In this document: positions 15,202 through 23,371 of the stretch, in pieces | Layout of the letters: each line of letters opens with the position of its first letter | Position numbering within the stretch: the first letter of the stretch is position 1 | DNA from: Flavobacteriales bacterium | GTDB lineage: Bacteria > Bacteroidota > Bacteroidia > Flavobacteriales_F > PHOS-HE28 | Direction: 5' to 3' | Length of the DNA: 54,744 bases | Assembly: GCA_020847755.1 (NCBI GenBank) | Contig: JADLBK010000087.1 | Span: 1-54,744, forward strand | The notes under the pieces: generated by a model | Databases searched by the model: none | What the model was told of the DNA's origin: nothing | What the model saw: only the letters and a program-made list of their open reading frames with translations | Program-made: the position numbers and the translations under genes

Positions 15202-17508
15202 TCACTGACGCACGACCCGCAGGACCGCGCCACGTTCGATGCGCAGTTCATACAGGCCCGGTGCCAGCCCGCCGAGGTCGACCAGCGCCGGACGACCTGT
15301 GGCCAGACCCTGCATCACCAGGCGGCCGCTGGCGTCCGTCACCATGTACCGCTCACCCTCCGCACCATCCAGCCAGAGCTGCCCGGACGTGGGGTTCGGC
15401 CAGGCGCGCAGGGCGTCCATGTGCCCGTTCGCGACCGTGGTGGAGATGTACACGTAGGGCTGCGAGGTGCTCGTGCATCCGTTGGCGTCGGTGATGGTCA
15501 CGGTGTACGTTCCGCTCGCGGTGGGCACGTACCAGCCGTCCGTGGCGCCGGGGATGGCTTGCCCGTCCACGGACCACTGGAAGGTGCCGCTGCCGGAGGC
15601 GAAGAGCGTGTCCACCACCTGCGTGATCACCGGCTCGACCGGCGGGGCGTTCACCACGACGGTGAGCGTATCGGCCGAGCTGCCGGTGCAACCCGAGCCG
15701 TCGGTGACCGAGACCGTGTAGCTTCCGCCGGTGGTGACGTTGAGCTGTTCGCTGTCCGCGTTGGGGATCACCTGTCCGTCGACGCTCCACACGTAGGTGA
15801 CACCAGGGATCAGGTCCGCCACCAGGATCACCGAGCCACCATCACAGAACACCGTGGTGTCCGAGGCCAGAATGCCAGGGGCCCCGGGAACAGGGGTCAC
15901 GTCCACGACGATCGTGTCCGCCGAGCTGTTGCTGCAGCCCAGCTGGCTGATGACGGAGACCGTGTAGCTGCCGGAGGCCGTCGCCGTGAGCAGTTCGGTA
16001 TCGGCATTGGGGATCACCACGCCATCGACGCTCCAGATGTAGGTGACGCCCATCATCAGATCGGCCGACAGGGTCACCGAGCCACCGTCGCAGAAGGTGG
16101 TGGAGCCGTTCGCCACCACGGCCGGTGCCAGCGGAAGTTCCTCCACGGTCACCAGCACCGGGTCCGAATCGTCCACCCCGCACGCGCTGGACACGATCAC
16201 GGTGTAGTTGCCGGACGCATCGGCCACCAGGGTCGCCGACGTCGCGCCCGGGATGTCCGTGCCGTCCAACTGCCACTGGTAGTCCAGGCCGCCACCAGAG
16301 GTCCCATCGAGGGTGACGCTTCCGCCCGCACAGAAGGTCGTGGGGCCATTGGCGGAGACAACGGCCACCGGCGGTGTGTTGTCGATCGTGATGTCGAAGC
16401 CGTTGTCCTCGCCCGTGAACGCGGGACTGGTGGACACGATCCGGATCCGATAACCGGTACCTGGAGGGGTGTTCGCCGGGATCGTCACCGGGATGGTGCC
16501 CGCCGTAGTGGCCGTCACCTGCCCGATGTCCACCGCATTGCTGAAGTCGCCGTTGGCATCGCTCAACTGCACGATGAAATCGTTCGCATCGATGAGCAGC
16601 CCCCCGCTGTTGAACACACCGGTCTCGCTGTACGTGATGTCCAGGGTGGAGCCCGGACAGATGCTGGCGGAAAGTGGCTGTTCCACGGTGATGCTGCGCG
16701 GCACATCGTAGAAGTAGATGCCGGACACCACCTCGAAGCCGAAGACCTGCGTGGTGTTCACTTGAAGCACAGGGACACGCAACCCCGGCGTGAGCCATTT
16801 GTACTCGCGGATCAGCGGACGTTCGATGGAGAATCCGAGCCCCAGGGTGTCGACGTTGATGGTATCCCGGCCTGCGAGCGTGGTCTTCACGCGCAGAGCG
16901 TCGAAGCTGCCTGCCGGCGTGGTGATCGTGCCCCAGCCGTCCACCTCATTGGTACGGGTCTGCTGGTAGCCGTAATAGGCCAGGGTCGGCAGGCTCACGT
17001 TCCAAGCCGAGTTGGACACGCTCGCATCGCCGTAGTTCAGCGGCAGCTCATAGATCACATCCTGCTGGCTGAAGGTGATGGGCACCGGGATGCCCGCGAG
17101 CTCCGCGCCGAACCCGACCTTCTTGTACTGGGTATTGCTCCGGTACAGGAACGTGTAAGGGTCGGCGATGGGCAGCAATTGGTAGAACGGGATGTCCACC
17201 CCGGCCGTAGCGTGGTTGGCCCGGTTCGGATTGAAGAAGATGTCCGCATAGACCAGCGCATAGACGATGTTCGTGGAGGCCACCGTCTGGTAGGTGGTGG
17301 TATCCTCGTTCACCGCCTGCAGGTTGGTGTAGTTCCACGTGAAGCCCGGACCGGTCTGCCCATAGTTGATGAACAGGTTCAGGTTGGCCTGGGTCAACCG
17401 CAGCTCGTCCCCGGCAGCGGGCATCTCGCTCAGGCCGATGGAGACCTGGGCGTGGGCCGGAGACGAGAGCAGGAAGGCGGGGACTAGTAGCGTAAGGAAC
17501 TTCTCCAT
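15202..17508 (-). CDS. T9SS type A cargo protein with tandem Ig-like/PKD-like repeats
   Basis: From the ATG at 17508 the protein has 768 residues and a textbook signal peptide (MEKFLTLLVPAFLLSSPAHA). An upstream ATG at 17529 is only 3 nt from the promoter element and could be used. The N-terminal ~270 residues are a beta-rich domain of unknown role. Then come an Ig-like module and at least three tandem repeats opening TTFCAGGSVTLDG, TTFCDGGSVTLSA and TVFCDGGSVILVA. Each of these has a conserved Cys that likely pairs with a later GC residue. A final module ends at TSQPYVYIS. The last ~75 residues form a type A sorting domain (LRAWPNPTSGQLWL ... GLYELRIERGAVLRVVRQ). It is likely a surface-displayed adhesin-like protein; no enzyme motif was seen. 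Confidence 0.85.
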   Translation of the reverse strand: MEKFLTLLVPAFLLSSPAHAQVSIGLSEMPAAGDELRLTQANLNLFINYGQTGPGFTWNYTNLQAVNEDTTTYQTVASTNIVYALVYADIFFNPNRANHATAGVDIPFYQLLPIADPYTFLYRSNTQYKKVGFGAELAGIPVPITFSQQDVIYELPLNYGDASVSNSAWNVSLPTLAYYGYQQTRTNEVDGWGTITTPAGSFDALRVKTTLAGRDTINVDTLGLGFSIERPLIREYKWLTPGLRVPVLQVNTTQVFGFEVVSGIYFYDVPRSITVEQPLSASICPGSTLDITYSETGVFNSGGLLIDANDFIVQLSDANGDFSNAVDIGQVTATTAGTIPVTIPANTPPGTGYRIRIVSTSPAFTGEDNGFDITIDNTPPVAVVSANGPTTFCAGGSVTLDGTSGGGLDYQWQLDGTDIPGATSATLVADASGNYTVIVSSACGVDDSDPVLVTVEELPLAPAVVANGSTTFCDGGSVTLSADLMMGVTYIWSVDGVVIPNADTELLTATASGSYTVSVISQLGCSNSSADTIVVDVTPVPGAPGILASDTTVFCDGGSVILVADLIPGVTYVWSVDGQVIPNADSEQLNVTTGGSYTVSVTDGSGCTGSSADTLTVVVNAPPVEPVITQVVDTLFASGSGTFQWSVDGQAIPGATDGWYVPTASGTYTVTITDANGCTSTSQPYVYISTTVANGHMDALRAWPNPTSGQLWLDGAEGERYMVTDASGRLVMQGLATGRPALVDLGGLAPGLYELRIERGAVLRVVRQ

Positions 17509-17532
17509 GCGGTTGGATTTGGTATTCATCGA

Positions 17533-17540
17533 CAAAACTA
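17533..17540 (-). promoter_or_regulatory. -7 promoter element TAGTTTTG with -33 TTG
   Basis: Minus-strand TAGTTTTG is a full consensus match. A TTG lies 20 nt further upstream on the minus strand (in AAGTTGACGAC), the spacing expected for the Bacteroidota -33 box. It is the only promoter in the window in which I found both boxes. It is 3 nt before one ATG (17529) and 24 nt before the preferred ATG (17508) of the T9SS gene. Confidence 0.65.
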
Positions 17541-17594
17541 GACGGTTCATCGAATGTCGTCAACTTCTTTCGACCACTGTCGAACGATCTGATC

Positions 17595-18758
17595 TCATTG
17601 CCCCTCGTCCCGGAAGAACTCCAAGCTGCTAAGGTCGACGAGGTGCACATCGCGGTAGTAGTGATGCAGGATGTCCATGAAGGACATCCCGCGCCGGGCC
17701 ATCTCCATCGCCCCCTCCTGGCAAAGGCCGACGCCATGGCCGAAGCCGCGCCCGTCCAGCACCACCTGGTCGCCGGCGGTGCGGACGGAGAAATAGGTGC
17801 TGCGCAACTTCCAGTCCTCGCGCAGCTGCTTCAAGGGCACCAGCGGTGCGGTGGTGTTGAGGTAGAGCCCCCGGCACTGCGGTTCGTGCGCGAGCAGCTC
17901 CGCACGGACCTCCGGATCGGCCACGCGAAGCCCATGCTTGCGTTGCATGTAACCCAGCCAATCGGCCTTGGGGATGGAGAGGGTCCAGGTGGCGTGGGGC
18001 TGCGCGATGCAGAAACTGTCCGTCGTGGCCTGCAGATAGGATTCCGACTTGCTCCAGAGGTCCTCCGCGTTGAGCGTCTCCCCCCCGCAGTTGCTGTGGA
18101 AGGTGGCATGGATCAGCCGGATCCCCGCATCCACCACCACCATGCCGCGCGTGGCCTGGGCGGCCTCGGTGATCGGTCCATGGGTGGCCCTGCCCTTGTA
18201 CACCTGGCAATGCACCTGGTCGCAGAGCTCGAAGCCCTCCGGCGCATGCTTCCGCGCGTTCGCCAGCGCGTAGGTCCTGCAACCCACCGCCTGCAGCTTG
18301 TAGTACTCCGGTTCCTGCCGGGCCCCGGCCTCGCTCTCCACCACGCCGGCCACGTACTCCTCCAGCTTCACCTCGTTCACGAAGCGGAGCTCGGTACCGG
18401 ACCGTCGGATCTCGATGGACCCGCTGTACACGCGTTCGGCGAGCTTGGGCACCACGGCCCGCAGCCGCACCCCGCCTCCGGAGGGCGCCCGGAGCGTGAT
18501 CCGTTCGCGGGCCGTCCATGTCGCGCTCAACGATCGGCCCACGATGCGTCCTTCCTCCAAGGCCACGCGCAGCCCATCGTTGGGTGCGAGCTCCCCCACC
18601 TGCCGGCCATCGGCCAGCACGGCCATGGCGCCCCGGGTGCCCATCAACGTGGCGCTGGTGACACCCTTCCCATGAAGGACCGCCACCTGCACTTCCTGGA
18701 ACTGGGCAGCGGCCCAACCGGCCGCACCCAGGGCCCACGCGGCGAGAAGGAGGCGCAT
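17595..18758 (-). CDS. SpoIID/LytB domain protein
   Basis: This 387-residue exported protein begins MRLLLAAWALGAAGWAAAQ. The SpoIID/LytB domain is marked by LKLEEYVAGVVESEAG-like sequence (VKLEEYVAGVVESEAGARQE), YKLQAVGCRTYALANARKHA, the Cys-containing FHSNCGGETLNAEDLWSKSE and the C-terminal VVLDGRGFGHGVGLCQEGAM. SpoIID of Bacillus is a peptidoglycan lytic transglycosylase that cleaves denuded glycan, and bacterial homologues outside spore formers are thought to remodel the wall. The activity here is inferred. Length is usual for the family. A TACTTTCG element lies 5 nt before the ATG, in the 32-nt space after lpxB, so it may have its own leaderless transcript in addition to readthrough. Confidence 0.9.
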   Translation of the reverse strand: MRLLLAAWALGAAGWAAAQFQEVQVAVLHGKGVTSATLMGTRGAMAVLADGRQVGELAPNDGLRVALEEGRIVGRSLSATWTARERITLRAPSGGGVRLRAVVPKLAERVYSGSIEIRRSGTELRFVNEVKLEEYVAGVVESEAGARQEPEYYKLQAVGCRTYALANARKHAPEGFELCDQVHCQVYKGRATHGPITEAAQATRGMVVVDAGIRLIHATFHSNCGGETLNAEDLWSKSESYLQATTDSFCIAQPHATWTLSIPKADWLGYMQRKHGLRVADPEVRAELLAHEPQCRGLYLNTTAPLVPLKQLREDWKLRSTYFSVRTAGDQVVLDGRGFGHGVGLCQEGAMEMARRGMSFMDILHHYYRDVHLVDLSSLEFFRDEGQ

Positions 18759-18763
18759 GGCGG

Positions 18764-18771
18764 CGAAAGTA
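18764..18771 (-). promoter_or_regulatory. -7 promoter element TACTTTCG
   Basis: Minus-strand TACTTTCG followed by CCGCC and the ATG of the SpoIID-domain gene. The 5-nt spacing supports both the chosen start and a leaderless message. Confidence 0.5.
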
Positions 18772-18790
18772 CCCGTGCCCCGCAGCGCGT

Positions 18791-19909
18791 TCAGGAGGGC
18801 CGCTCCAGAATTTTCCACAGGCGTGCCGCCGCTTTCGCACTGGCCCCGGGGCCGCCCAGCCGTTCCCGCAACCGGGCCAGGTCGGCCAGCATCGCGGCCC
18901 GGTAGGGCTCATCGTGCAGCAGCCGGCGCAGCTCGGCGCTCAGGGCCTCCGGCGTCAGGTCCTGCTGGATCATCTCCCGGACCACTTCGCGCTCCATGAT
19001 CAGGTTCACCAGGGAGATGAATCGGACGTTCACGAGACGCCGGGCCAGCCACACGTTCACGGCACTGCCCCCATAGCACACCACCTCGGGCACCCCGAAG
19101 AGCGCCGTCTCCAGCGTGGCGGTGCCACTGGTGACCAGGGCCGCCCGGGCCTGCCTCAACAGGGCGTAGGTGTGGTCGCGCACCACCAGGGCGGGGCTCT
19201 TGCGGAGGAACGGCGCGTACACCGCATCGTCCAGTGCGGGCGCAGCGGCCACCACGCACTGGTGGTCCGTGAAGCCGGCCGCGGCCGCCAGCATCACCGG
19301 CAGCATGCGCTCCACCTCCTGCCGCCGGCTGCCTGGGAGCAGGGCGATCACCGGCCGCCCGTCCGCACCCGGTAACGGCGTCGGCGGATGGTCGTTCTCC
19401 TCGGCGATGGCGTCCAGAAGCGGATGCCCCACGAAGGTGACGTCCATGCCTCGCTCGGCGTACCACTCCTGCTCGAAGGGCAGGATGACGCAGAGCTCGG
19501 TGACGTCGCGGCGGATGCGCTTCACCCGGCCGGCCTTCCAGGCCCACACCTGCGGACTGATATAATAGAACACGGGAATGCCGAGGGCACGTGCATGGGT
19601 GGCGATGCGCAGGTTGAAGCCGGGATAGTCCACCAGCACGATCGCATCGGGGCGCCAGGCGGCGATGTCCGCCTTGCAGGTCGCGATGTTGCCCAGGATG
19701 GTGCGCAGGTTCAGGAGCACCTCGGCGAAACCCATGAAGGCGAGCTCGCGGATGTGCTTCACCACCTGCACCCCGGCGGCCGCCATGCGATCACCGCCCC
19801 AGCCACGCAGCTCCACCTCGGGGTGCTCGCGGCGAAGGGCCTTCACCAGGTTGGCCGCGTGCAGGTCGCCGCTGGCCTCGCCGGCGATGAGGTACACGCG
19901 ACGTCTCAT
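18791..19909 (-). CDS. lpxB: Lipid-A-disaccharide synthase
   Basis: LpxB transfers 2,3-diacylglucosamine-1-phosphate from UDP to lipid X, forming the lipid A disaccharide at the cytoplasmic face of the inner membrane. The 372-residue length is typical. The start MRRRVYLIAGEASGDLHAAN carries the GEASGD motif that binds UDP-sugar. Other hallmarks are MGFAEVLLNLRTIL, VLVDYPGFNLRIA, YYISPQVWAWKAGRVKRIRR, FVGHPLLDAI, LLPGSRRQEVERMLPVM and TSGTATLETALFGVPEVVCY. The ATG overlaps the stop of the preceding small membrane protein gene (ATGA), and that gene overlaps surE. The surE-lpxB neighbourhood is common in Bacteroidota. Upstream ORF extension lies inside the neighbouring genes and was rejected. 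Confidence 0.96.
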   Translation of the reverse strand: MRRRVYLIAGEASGDLHAANLVKALRREHPEVELRGWGGDRMAAAGVQVVKHIRELAFMGFAEVLLNLRTILGNIATCKADIAAWRPDAIVLVDYPGFNLRIATHARALGIPVFYYISPQVWAWKAGRVKRIRRDVTELCVILPFEQEWYAERGMDVTFVGHPLLDAIAEENDHPPTPLPGADGRPVIALLPGSRRQEVERMLPVMLAAAAGFTDHQCVVAAAPALDDAVYAPFLRKSPALVVRDHTYALLRQARAALVTSGTATLETALFGVPEVVCYGGSAVNVWLARRLVNVRFISLVNLIMEREVVREMIQQDLTPEALSAELRRLLHDEPYRAAMLADLARLRERLGGPGASAKAAARLWKILERPS

Positions 19910-20205
19910 ATCCAGAGCGCCACGATCACCGCACCGTGGATGAACACCGCCATCAGCACGCCGCGCATGGCCTCCACGCGGCCTTTGCGGTCGAACCAGA
20001 AGAACAGGGGCACGTCGGCCAGCAGGGATAGGCTCAGCACAGGGGCCTGGTACCGCCGTGTGCCCAGGAAGAGGTCCTGCACGAACCAACCCAGGTCGTT
20101 GTGCGGCCGGATGAGGTTGACATAGAGCAGCCCGTACGCGAGAAAGCCGATCGCCGGGGCCAGCAGCCCGCACACCAGGCCGATCGTGCGGTCACTGAAG
20201 GCCAT
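19906..20205 (-). CDS. Small three-helix membrane protein
   Basis: This 99-residue protein starts MAFSDRTIGLVCGLLAPAIG and has three hydrophobic helices, around residues 8-30, 54-70 and 80-98, ending FIHGAVIVALWI. It overlaps surE by 14 nt and lpxB by 4 nt, so the three genes form a tightly coupled operon in the order surE, this gene, lpxB. I recognise small membrane proteins in the same place between surE and lpxB in other Bacteroidota, without a known role. A link with lipid A or envelope biogenesis is suggested by position only. Confidence 0.75.
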   Translation of the reverse strand: MAFSDRTIGLVCGLLAPAIGFLAYGLLYVNLIRPHNDLGWFVQDLFLGTRRYQAPVLSLSLLADVPLFFWFDRKGRVEAMRGVLMAVFIHGAVIVALWI

Positions 20206-20974
20206 GGTCCCAGGTGTTCAGTTCAGCGATGGCGTGGTGGGCCGTCATGTCGAACTGCGTCGGTACGATGCTGACGTAGCCGTTGTTCACGGCCCATACG
20301 TCCGTATCCTGACCGTGGTCCTCGCTGTTGAACTCGCCCTTCAACCAGTAGTACTCGCGCTTCCCGGGATCGAGCCGCGTCTCGAACTCGTCCTCCCAAT
20401 TGGCGCGGGCCTGCCGGCACACCCGCATGCCCTTGAGCGCCTCGCCCCGGGTGCGGGGTACGTTGACGTTGAGGCACGAGCCCGGGGAAAGGCCGTGGCG
20501 GAGGACGTTGGCCACCACGCTCCGCACCACGGGCCGCACCGGTGCGAAGTCCGCCTCCATGCTGTGGTCCATCAGGCTGAAGCCGACGCTCGGGATGCCT
20601 TCCATGGCCCCCTCCACCGCCGCGCTCATCGTACCGCTGTACAGCACATTGATGCTGATGTTCGCGCCGTGATTGATGCCGCTGACGAGCAGGTCGGGCT
20701 TGCGCCCCTCCAGCAGCTTGTAAATGGCCAGCTTCACACAGTCCACCGGGGTGCCGCTGCAGCTCCAGGCATCCAGGTCGTCCAGGTAGGCCACCTTGTT
20801 CAGGCGCAGGAAGCTGTGAATGGTGATGGCGTGCCCCATGGCGCTCTGAGGCTTGTCCGGGGCCACCACCATCACTCGTCCGAAGCTGCGGACCTCCTCC
20901 ACCAGCGTGCGGATGCCCGGCGCGAAGATGCCGTCGTCGTTGGTGACCAGGATGAGAGGGCGAGTGTCGGACAT
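20192..20974 (-). CDS. surE: 5'/3'-nucleotidase SurE
   Basis: SurE is a metal-dependent survival phosphatase that removes phosphate from nucleoside 5'- and 3'-monophosphates and can also act on polyphosphate. The 260-residue protein has the family signature at the N terminus, LILVTNDDGIFAPGI, with metal ligands Asp13 and Asp14. It also has VVAPDKPQSAMGHAITIHSF, CSGTPVDCVKLAIYKLL and DLLVSGINHGANI, whose Asn contributes to the metal site. The later part includes YSGTMSAAVEGAMEGIPSVG. It heads a three-gene overlapping operon with a small membrane protein and lpxB. A TAACTTCG element lies 40 nt upstream. Confidence 0.96.
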   Translation of the reverse strand: MSDTRPLILVTNDDGIFAPGIRTLVEEVRSFGRVMVVAPDKPQSAMGHAITIHSFLRLNKVAYLDDLDAWSCSGTPVDCVKLAIYKLLEGRKPDLLVSGINHGANISINVLYSGTMSAAVEGAMEGIPSVGFSLMDHSMEADFAPVRPVVRSVVANVLRHGLSPGSCLNVNVPRTRGEALKGMRVCRQARANWEDEFETRLDPGKREYYWLKGEFNSEDHGQDTDVWAVNNGYVSIVPTQFDMTAHHAIAELNTWDHGLQ

Positions 20975-21014
20975 GCATCATCCGCCGAAGCCATTGAGCG
21001 GCGGCGGAGGGCCG

Positions 21015-21022
21015 CGAAGTTA
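21015..21022 (-). promoter_or_regulatory. -7 promoter element TAACTTCG
   Basis: Minus-strand TAACTTCG, 40 nt before the surE ATG, is the best candidate promoter for the surE-lpxB operon. Confidence 0.4.
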
Positions 21023-21071
21023 CCCCACCGGAAGTTGTGCGTTGGGCGAAGAACCTTGCACCGTTGCGTGT

Positions 21072-21149
21072 TGGCGTGTTGCGTGTTCTGTGGAACGGGA
21101 GCACCTTTGGCGACAGCCAACGCGTAACGTCACAACACGTAACACGCCA
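21072..21149. repeat. Imperfect inverted repeat between surE and ridA
   Basis: The left arm TGGCGTGTTGCGTGTT (21072-21087) matches the reverse complement of AACACGTAACACGCCA (21134-21149) with one mismatch. The arms are 46 nt apart. Related GCGTGTT and ACGTAAC units repeat on both flanks, so the arms are part of a wider GCGT-rich, semi-palindromic patch from 21063 to 21160. The loop contains CACCTTTG at 21102-21109, a one-mismatch -7 element that could serve ridA. The patch may be a small mobile repeat or a regulatory hairpin. Confidence 0.45.
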
Positions 21150-21167
21150 CCACGTAACGCACTCCTC

Positions 21168-21545
21168 ATGAAGACCGCCGTTCACCCGCCCAACGCCGCC
21201 AAGCCCCTCGCCCCCTACACGCCCGCCATCCAGGCCGGCCCCACGCTCTACCTCAGCGGCCAGATCGCGCTGGACGAACAGGGGAACCTGCACACGGCCG
21301 ACATCGCCACGGAGACGCGGAAGGTGATGGAGAACGTGGGCAACCTCTTGAAGGCCGCCGGCATGGGCTACGAGCACCTGGTGAAGGCGACCATCTTCCT
21401 GAGCGACATGGCCCACTACGCCGCCGTGAACGAGGTGTACGGCACCTACTTCACCGACACGCCGCCCGCCCGCGAGGCCGTGGCCGTGAAGGGCCTGCCG
21501 CGTGGGGTGAACGTGGAGATCAGCGGGGTGGCCTATCGCGGCTGA
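21168..21545 (+). CDS. ridA: RidA family enamine/imine deaminase
   Basis: RidA hydrolyses reactive enamine and imine intermediates, such as 2-aminoacrylate, released by PLP enzymes. The 125-residue protein starts MKTAVHPPNAAKPLAPYTPA. It shows the usual pattern AGPTLYLSGQIALDEQGNL, ETRKVMENVGNLLKAAGMGY, LVKATIFLSDMAHYAAVNEV and YGTYFTDTPPAREAVAVKGL. It ends PRGVNVEISGVAYRG, whose Arg and Glu match the carboxylate-binding Arg and the catalytic region of trimeric RidA enzymes. The frame extends upstream without stops to 20853, but that region overlaps surE antisense and contains the repeat patch. It stands alone, convergent with the esterase gene. Confidence 0.95.
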   Translation: MKTAVHPPNAAKPLAPYTPAIQAGPTLYLSGQIALDEQGNLHTADIATETRKVMENVGNLLKAAGMGYEHLVKATIFLSDMAHYAAVNEVYGTYFTDTPPAREAVAVKGLPRGVNVEISGVAYRG

Positions 21546-21550
21546 GCGCG

Positions 21551-22378
21551 CTAGTCCTCCCTCCCCCAACGCAAGCCGTCGAGCACCGCCTCGTGCAGGA
21601 TGTTGGCGTGGTCCAGGTCGGTGATGCGGTGGAAGGCCACGCGGGGCACATGCGCCTTGCGCACCAGGGCGGCGAGCTTGCGGGCCGGACCCACCATGGC
21701 CTTTCCCTCCTTGCCCACGCTGATGTGCACCGAGGCCACGCCGATGTCGGGCGCGCTGAGGGCATCCGCGGGGATGTCGAGGGCCGAGCCTTCGTCCCAC
21801 CACAGGCTGGGGCTTACGATGATGTAGTGCTGAAAGAGGGACGGCATGCGCAACAGCATTTCCGTCGCGAAGAGGCCGCCGAGGCTCTGGCCGATGAGCG
21901 TGCGCTCCCGGGTGGTGCGGTAGTTGGCGTCCACGAAGGGAAGCACCTCCTTGGCGATGAACCGCATGAAGGCAGCGCTCCCGCCGGTGGTCGGGAAGTC
22001 GGCCTTGTCCTTGGCCACCGTGGTGGGACAGGTGAGGTCGCGCTTGCGGTCCACGTTGACGATGCCCACCACGATGCTCGGCTTCACCCAGCCCACCCAC
22101 GGGAACGAGGCGAACTGCACGGCGCCGGTCACGTGGATGAAGTCCTCGTCCGCGCCGCCGTCGAGCACCACGATCACGGGGTAGCGCGCGGCGCTGTCGG
22201 GGTGGTAGCCCTGCGGCAGGGCGATGTTGAGCACGCGGTCCTCGCCGAGCACAACGCTGTGGATGGTCTCCACCTCGCCCAGGATGAAGGGCGCACGCGG
22301 TGCTGTCCGCTGCACCTGCCCCCTGGCGGACAGGGCCAGGAGCAGGCCGGAGCAGGTGATGGGGAGCAGTGCATGCAT
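21551..22378 (-). CDS. Exported esterase of the Fes/IroE-like alpha/beta hydrolase family
   Basis: The ATG at 22378 gives 275 residues with a signal peptide (MHALLPITCSGLLLALSARG). The core resembles the esterase D / enterochelin-esterase-like family. It has LNIALPQGYHPDSAARYPVI followed by VVLDGGADEDFI, then FIAKEVLPFVDANYRTTRER and the nucleophile elbow LIGQSLGGLFATEML with Ser165. Next is HYIIVSPSLWWDEG, and a late His occurs in TDLDHANILHEAVL. In Bacteroidota such proteins are usually annotated as putative hydrolases of siderophore or acyl esters; the substrate here is unknown. The start overlaps the stop of the rhodanese gene (ATGA), so the two are coupled. Confidence 0.82.
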   Translation of the reverse strand: MHALLPITCSGLLLALSARGQVQRTAPRAPFILGEVETIHSVVLGEDRVLNIALPQGYHPDSAARYPVIVVLDGGADEDFIHVTGAVQFASFPWVGWVKPSIVVGIVNVDRKRDLTCPTTVAKDKADFPTTGGSAAFMRFIAKEVLPFVDANYRTTRERTLIGQSLGGLFATEMLLRMPSLFQHYIIVSPSLWWDEGSALDIPADALSAPDIGVASVHISVGKEGKAMVGPARKLAALVRKAHVPRVAFHRITDLDHANILHEAVLDGLRWGRED

Positions 22379-22776
22379 CAGGGAGCGGTGGTGATCGGGC
22401 CGGGCCAGCGCTGGAAGCCGCCCTCCAGGTCCACCACGCGGCGGAAGCCCATGCGTTTCATCCGCCGTGCCGCGAACGGACTTCGGTGACAGGTGTGGCA
22501 ATACAGGAACACGAGCGTGGAACGATCAATGTCGCGCACCAGCCGGCCGTAGCGGAACGAGAGGTAGCTGCGGTTGATGGCGCCCGGCAGATGACCTTTC
22601 GCGTGCTCCCCGGAGCTCCGCACGTCGATGAGCACCCGGTCCGTGCTGTCCGCCAGCAGGCGCGCATAGGAGTCGGCGTCGATCTTGGCATAGGAGAACC
22701 GCTCCGTGCTGCGGACCGAGAAGCAGCCCGTGAGCATCGACACGAGGAGGACCAGGAGCGGTACCGTGCCACGCAC
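22378..22776 (-). CDS. Rhodanese-domain lipoprotein
   Basis: The GTG at 22776 gives 132 residues. The N terminus is a lipoprotein signal, with the lipobox LTGC placing the acylated Cys at residue 18. A single rhodanese domain follows: VLIDVRSSGEHAKGHLPGAI, then the active-site loop FLYCHTCHRSPFAARRMKRM and VVDLEGGFQRWPGPI. Two Cys (93 and 96) lie in the loop, in a C-x-x-C arrangement, so thiol-disulfide or sulfur-transfer chemistry is possible. It would be anchored at a membrane facing the periplasm. It lies 6 nt after the membrane protein gene and overlaps the esterase gene, giving a three-gene operon. Confidence 0.85.
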   Translation of the reverse strand: MRGTVPLLVLLVSMLTGCFSVRSTERFSYAKIDADSYARLLADSTDRVLIDVRSSGEHAKGHLPGAINRSYLSFRYGRLVRDIDRSTLVFLYCHTCHRSPFAARRMKRMGFRRVVDLEGGFQRWPGPITTAP

Positions 22777-22782
22777 GCTCCT

Positions 22783-23277
22783 TCAGCTGAAGCGCTTCAA
22801 CTGGCTTCCGTACAGGGCCACGAACGCCAGCGCCAGGAATGGACCGAAGAGGCCGAGGTACTTCCACGGGAGCACCACATGCGGCACGAAGATGCCCACC
22901 ACCTGGGCCGCCGCATAGAGGTAGAAGCCCTGGCGGCGGCCGCGCCACATGTTGACCACCCCGATGAAACGGGCGAGGGTGCGCAACAGCAGCAGGCCCA
23001 TGAGCAGGGCACCGCCATGGTAGAACAGGGGCACGAGCTCCTCGAAGGCCGCGACGCCCTCCTCGCCCATCATGTCGCTCATGCCGGCCATCTGCTCGTT
23101 CATCTGCGCCATGAACTCGTCCTCGGGCACGGACCGAAGGCCCAGGGTGAAGAGCAGACCCAGCCCGTAGATCAGCAGAAAGAGCCCGCAGTTGATGAAG
23201 CTCAGGATCCCGAGGCCCGTGAGCATGTCAGGGCGCTGGGTGGAACCCGAATCGTCAGGAAGGAAGGTGGTGGCCAT
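22783..23277 (-). CDS. Four-helix membrane protein
   Basis: This 164-residue protein starts MATTFLPDDSGSTQRPDMLT. It has hydrophobic helices around residues 22-45 (LSFINCGLFLLIYGLGLLFT), 85-102, 120-137 and 138-158. A Met-rich loop (MAQMNEQMAGMSDMMGEEG) lies after the first helix. The architecture resembles small Bacteroidota integral membrane proteins of unknown function (DUF4064-like), and I cannot assign it further. It is the first gene of an operon with the rhodanese lipoprotein and the esterase. A TACATTCG element ends 5 nt before the ATG, and this promoter is divergent from that of lpdA. Confidence 0.65.
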   Translation of the reverse strand: MATTFLPDDSGSTQRPDMLTGLGILSFINCGLFLLIYGLGLLFTLGLRSVPEDEFMAQMNEQMAGMSDMMGEEGVAAFEELVPLFYHGGALLMGLLLLRTLARFIGVVNMWRGRRQGFYLYAAAQVVGIFVPHVVLPWKYLGLFGPFLALAFVALYGSQLKRFS

Positions 23278-23282
23278 GGAGG

Positions 23283-23290
23283 CGAATGTA
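23283..23290 (-). promoter_or_regulatory. -7 promoter element TACATTCG
   Basis: Minus-strand TACATTCG then CCTCC and ATG of the four-helix membrane protein gene, a 5-nt spacing. It is one of a divergent pair with the lpdA promoter. Confidence 0.5.
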
Positions 23291-23338
23291 GGACCGGCGG
23301 GCGTGCCACCGTCGCCGTCGCCGATCGGCCATGGCCCC

Positions 23339-23346
23339 TACCTTCG
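23339..23346 (+). promoter_or_regulatory. -7 promoter element TACCTTCG
   Basis: TACCTTCG lies 25 nt before the lpdA ATG and gives that gene a short untranslated leader. Confidence 0.45.
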
Positions 23347-23371
23347 CCCCCTCAAACCGCCATCCTTCCTC

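Noticed and set aside
20853-21167. N-terminal extension of ridA
   Set aside because: The frame is open, but it runs antisense to surE and through the repeat patch; RidA proteins begin near the ATG at 21168.
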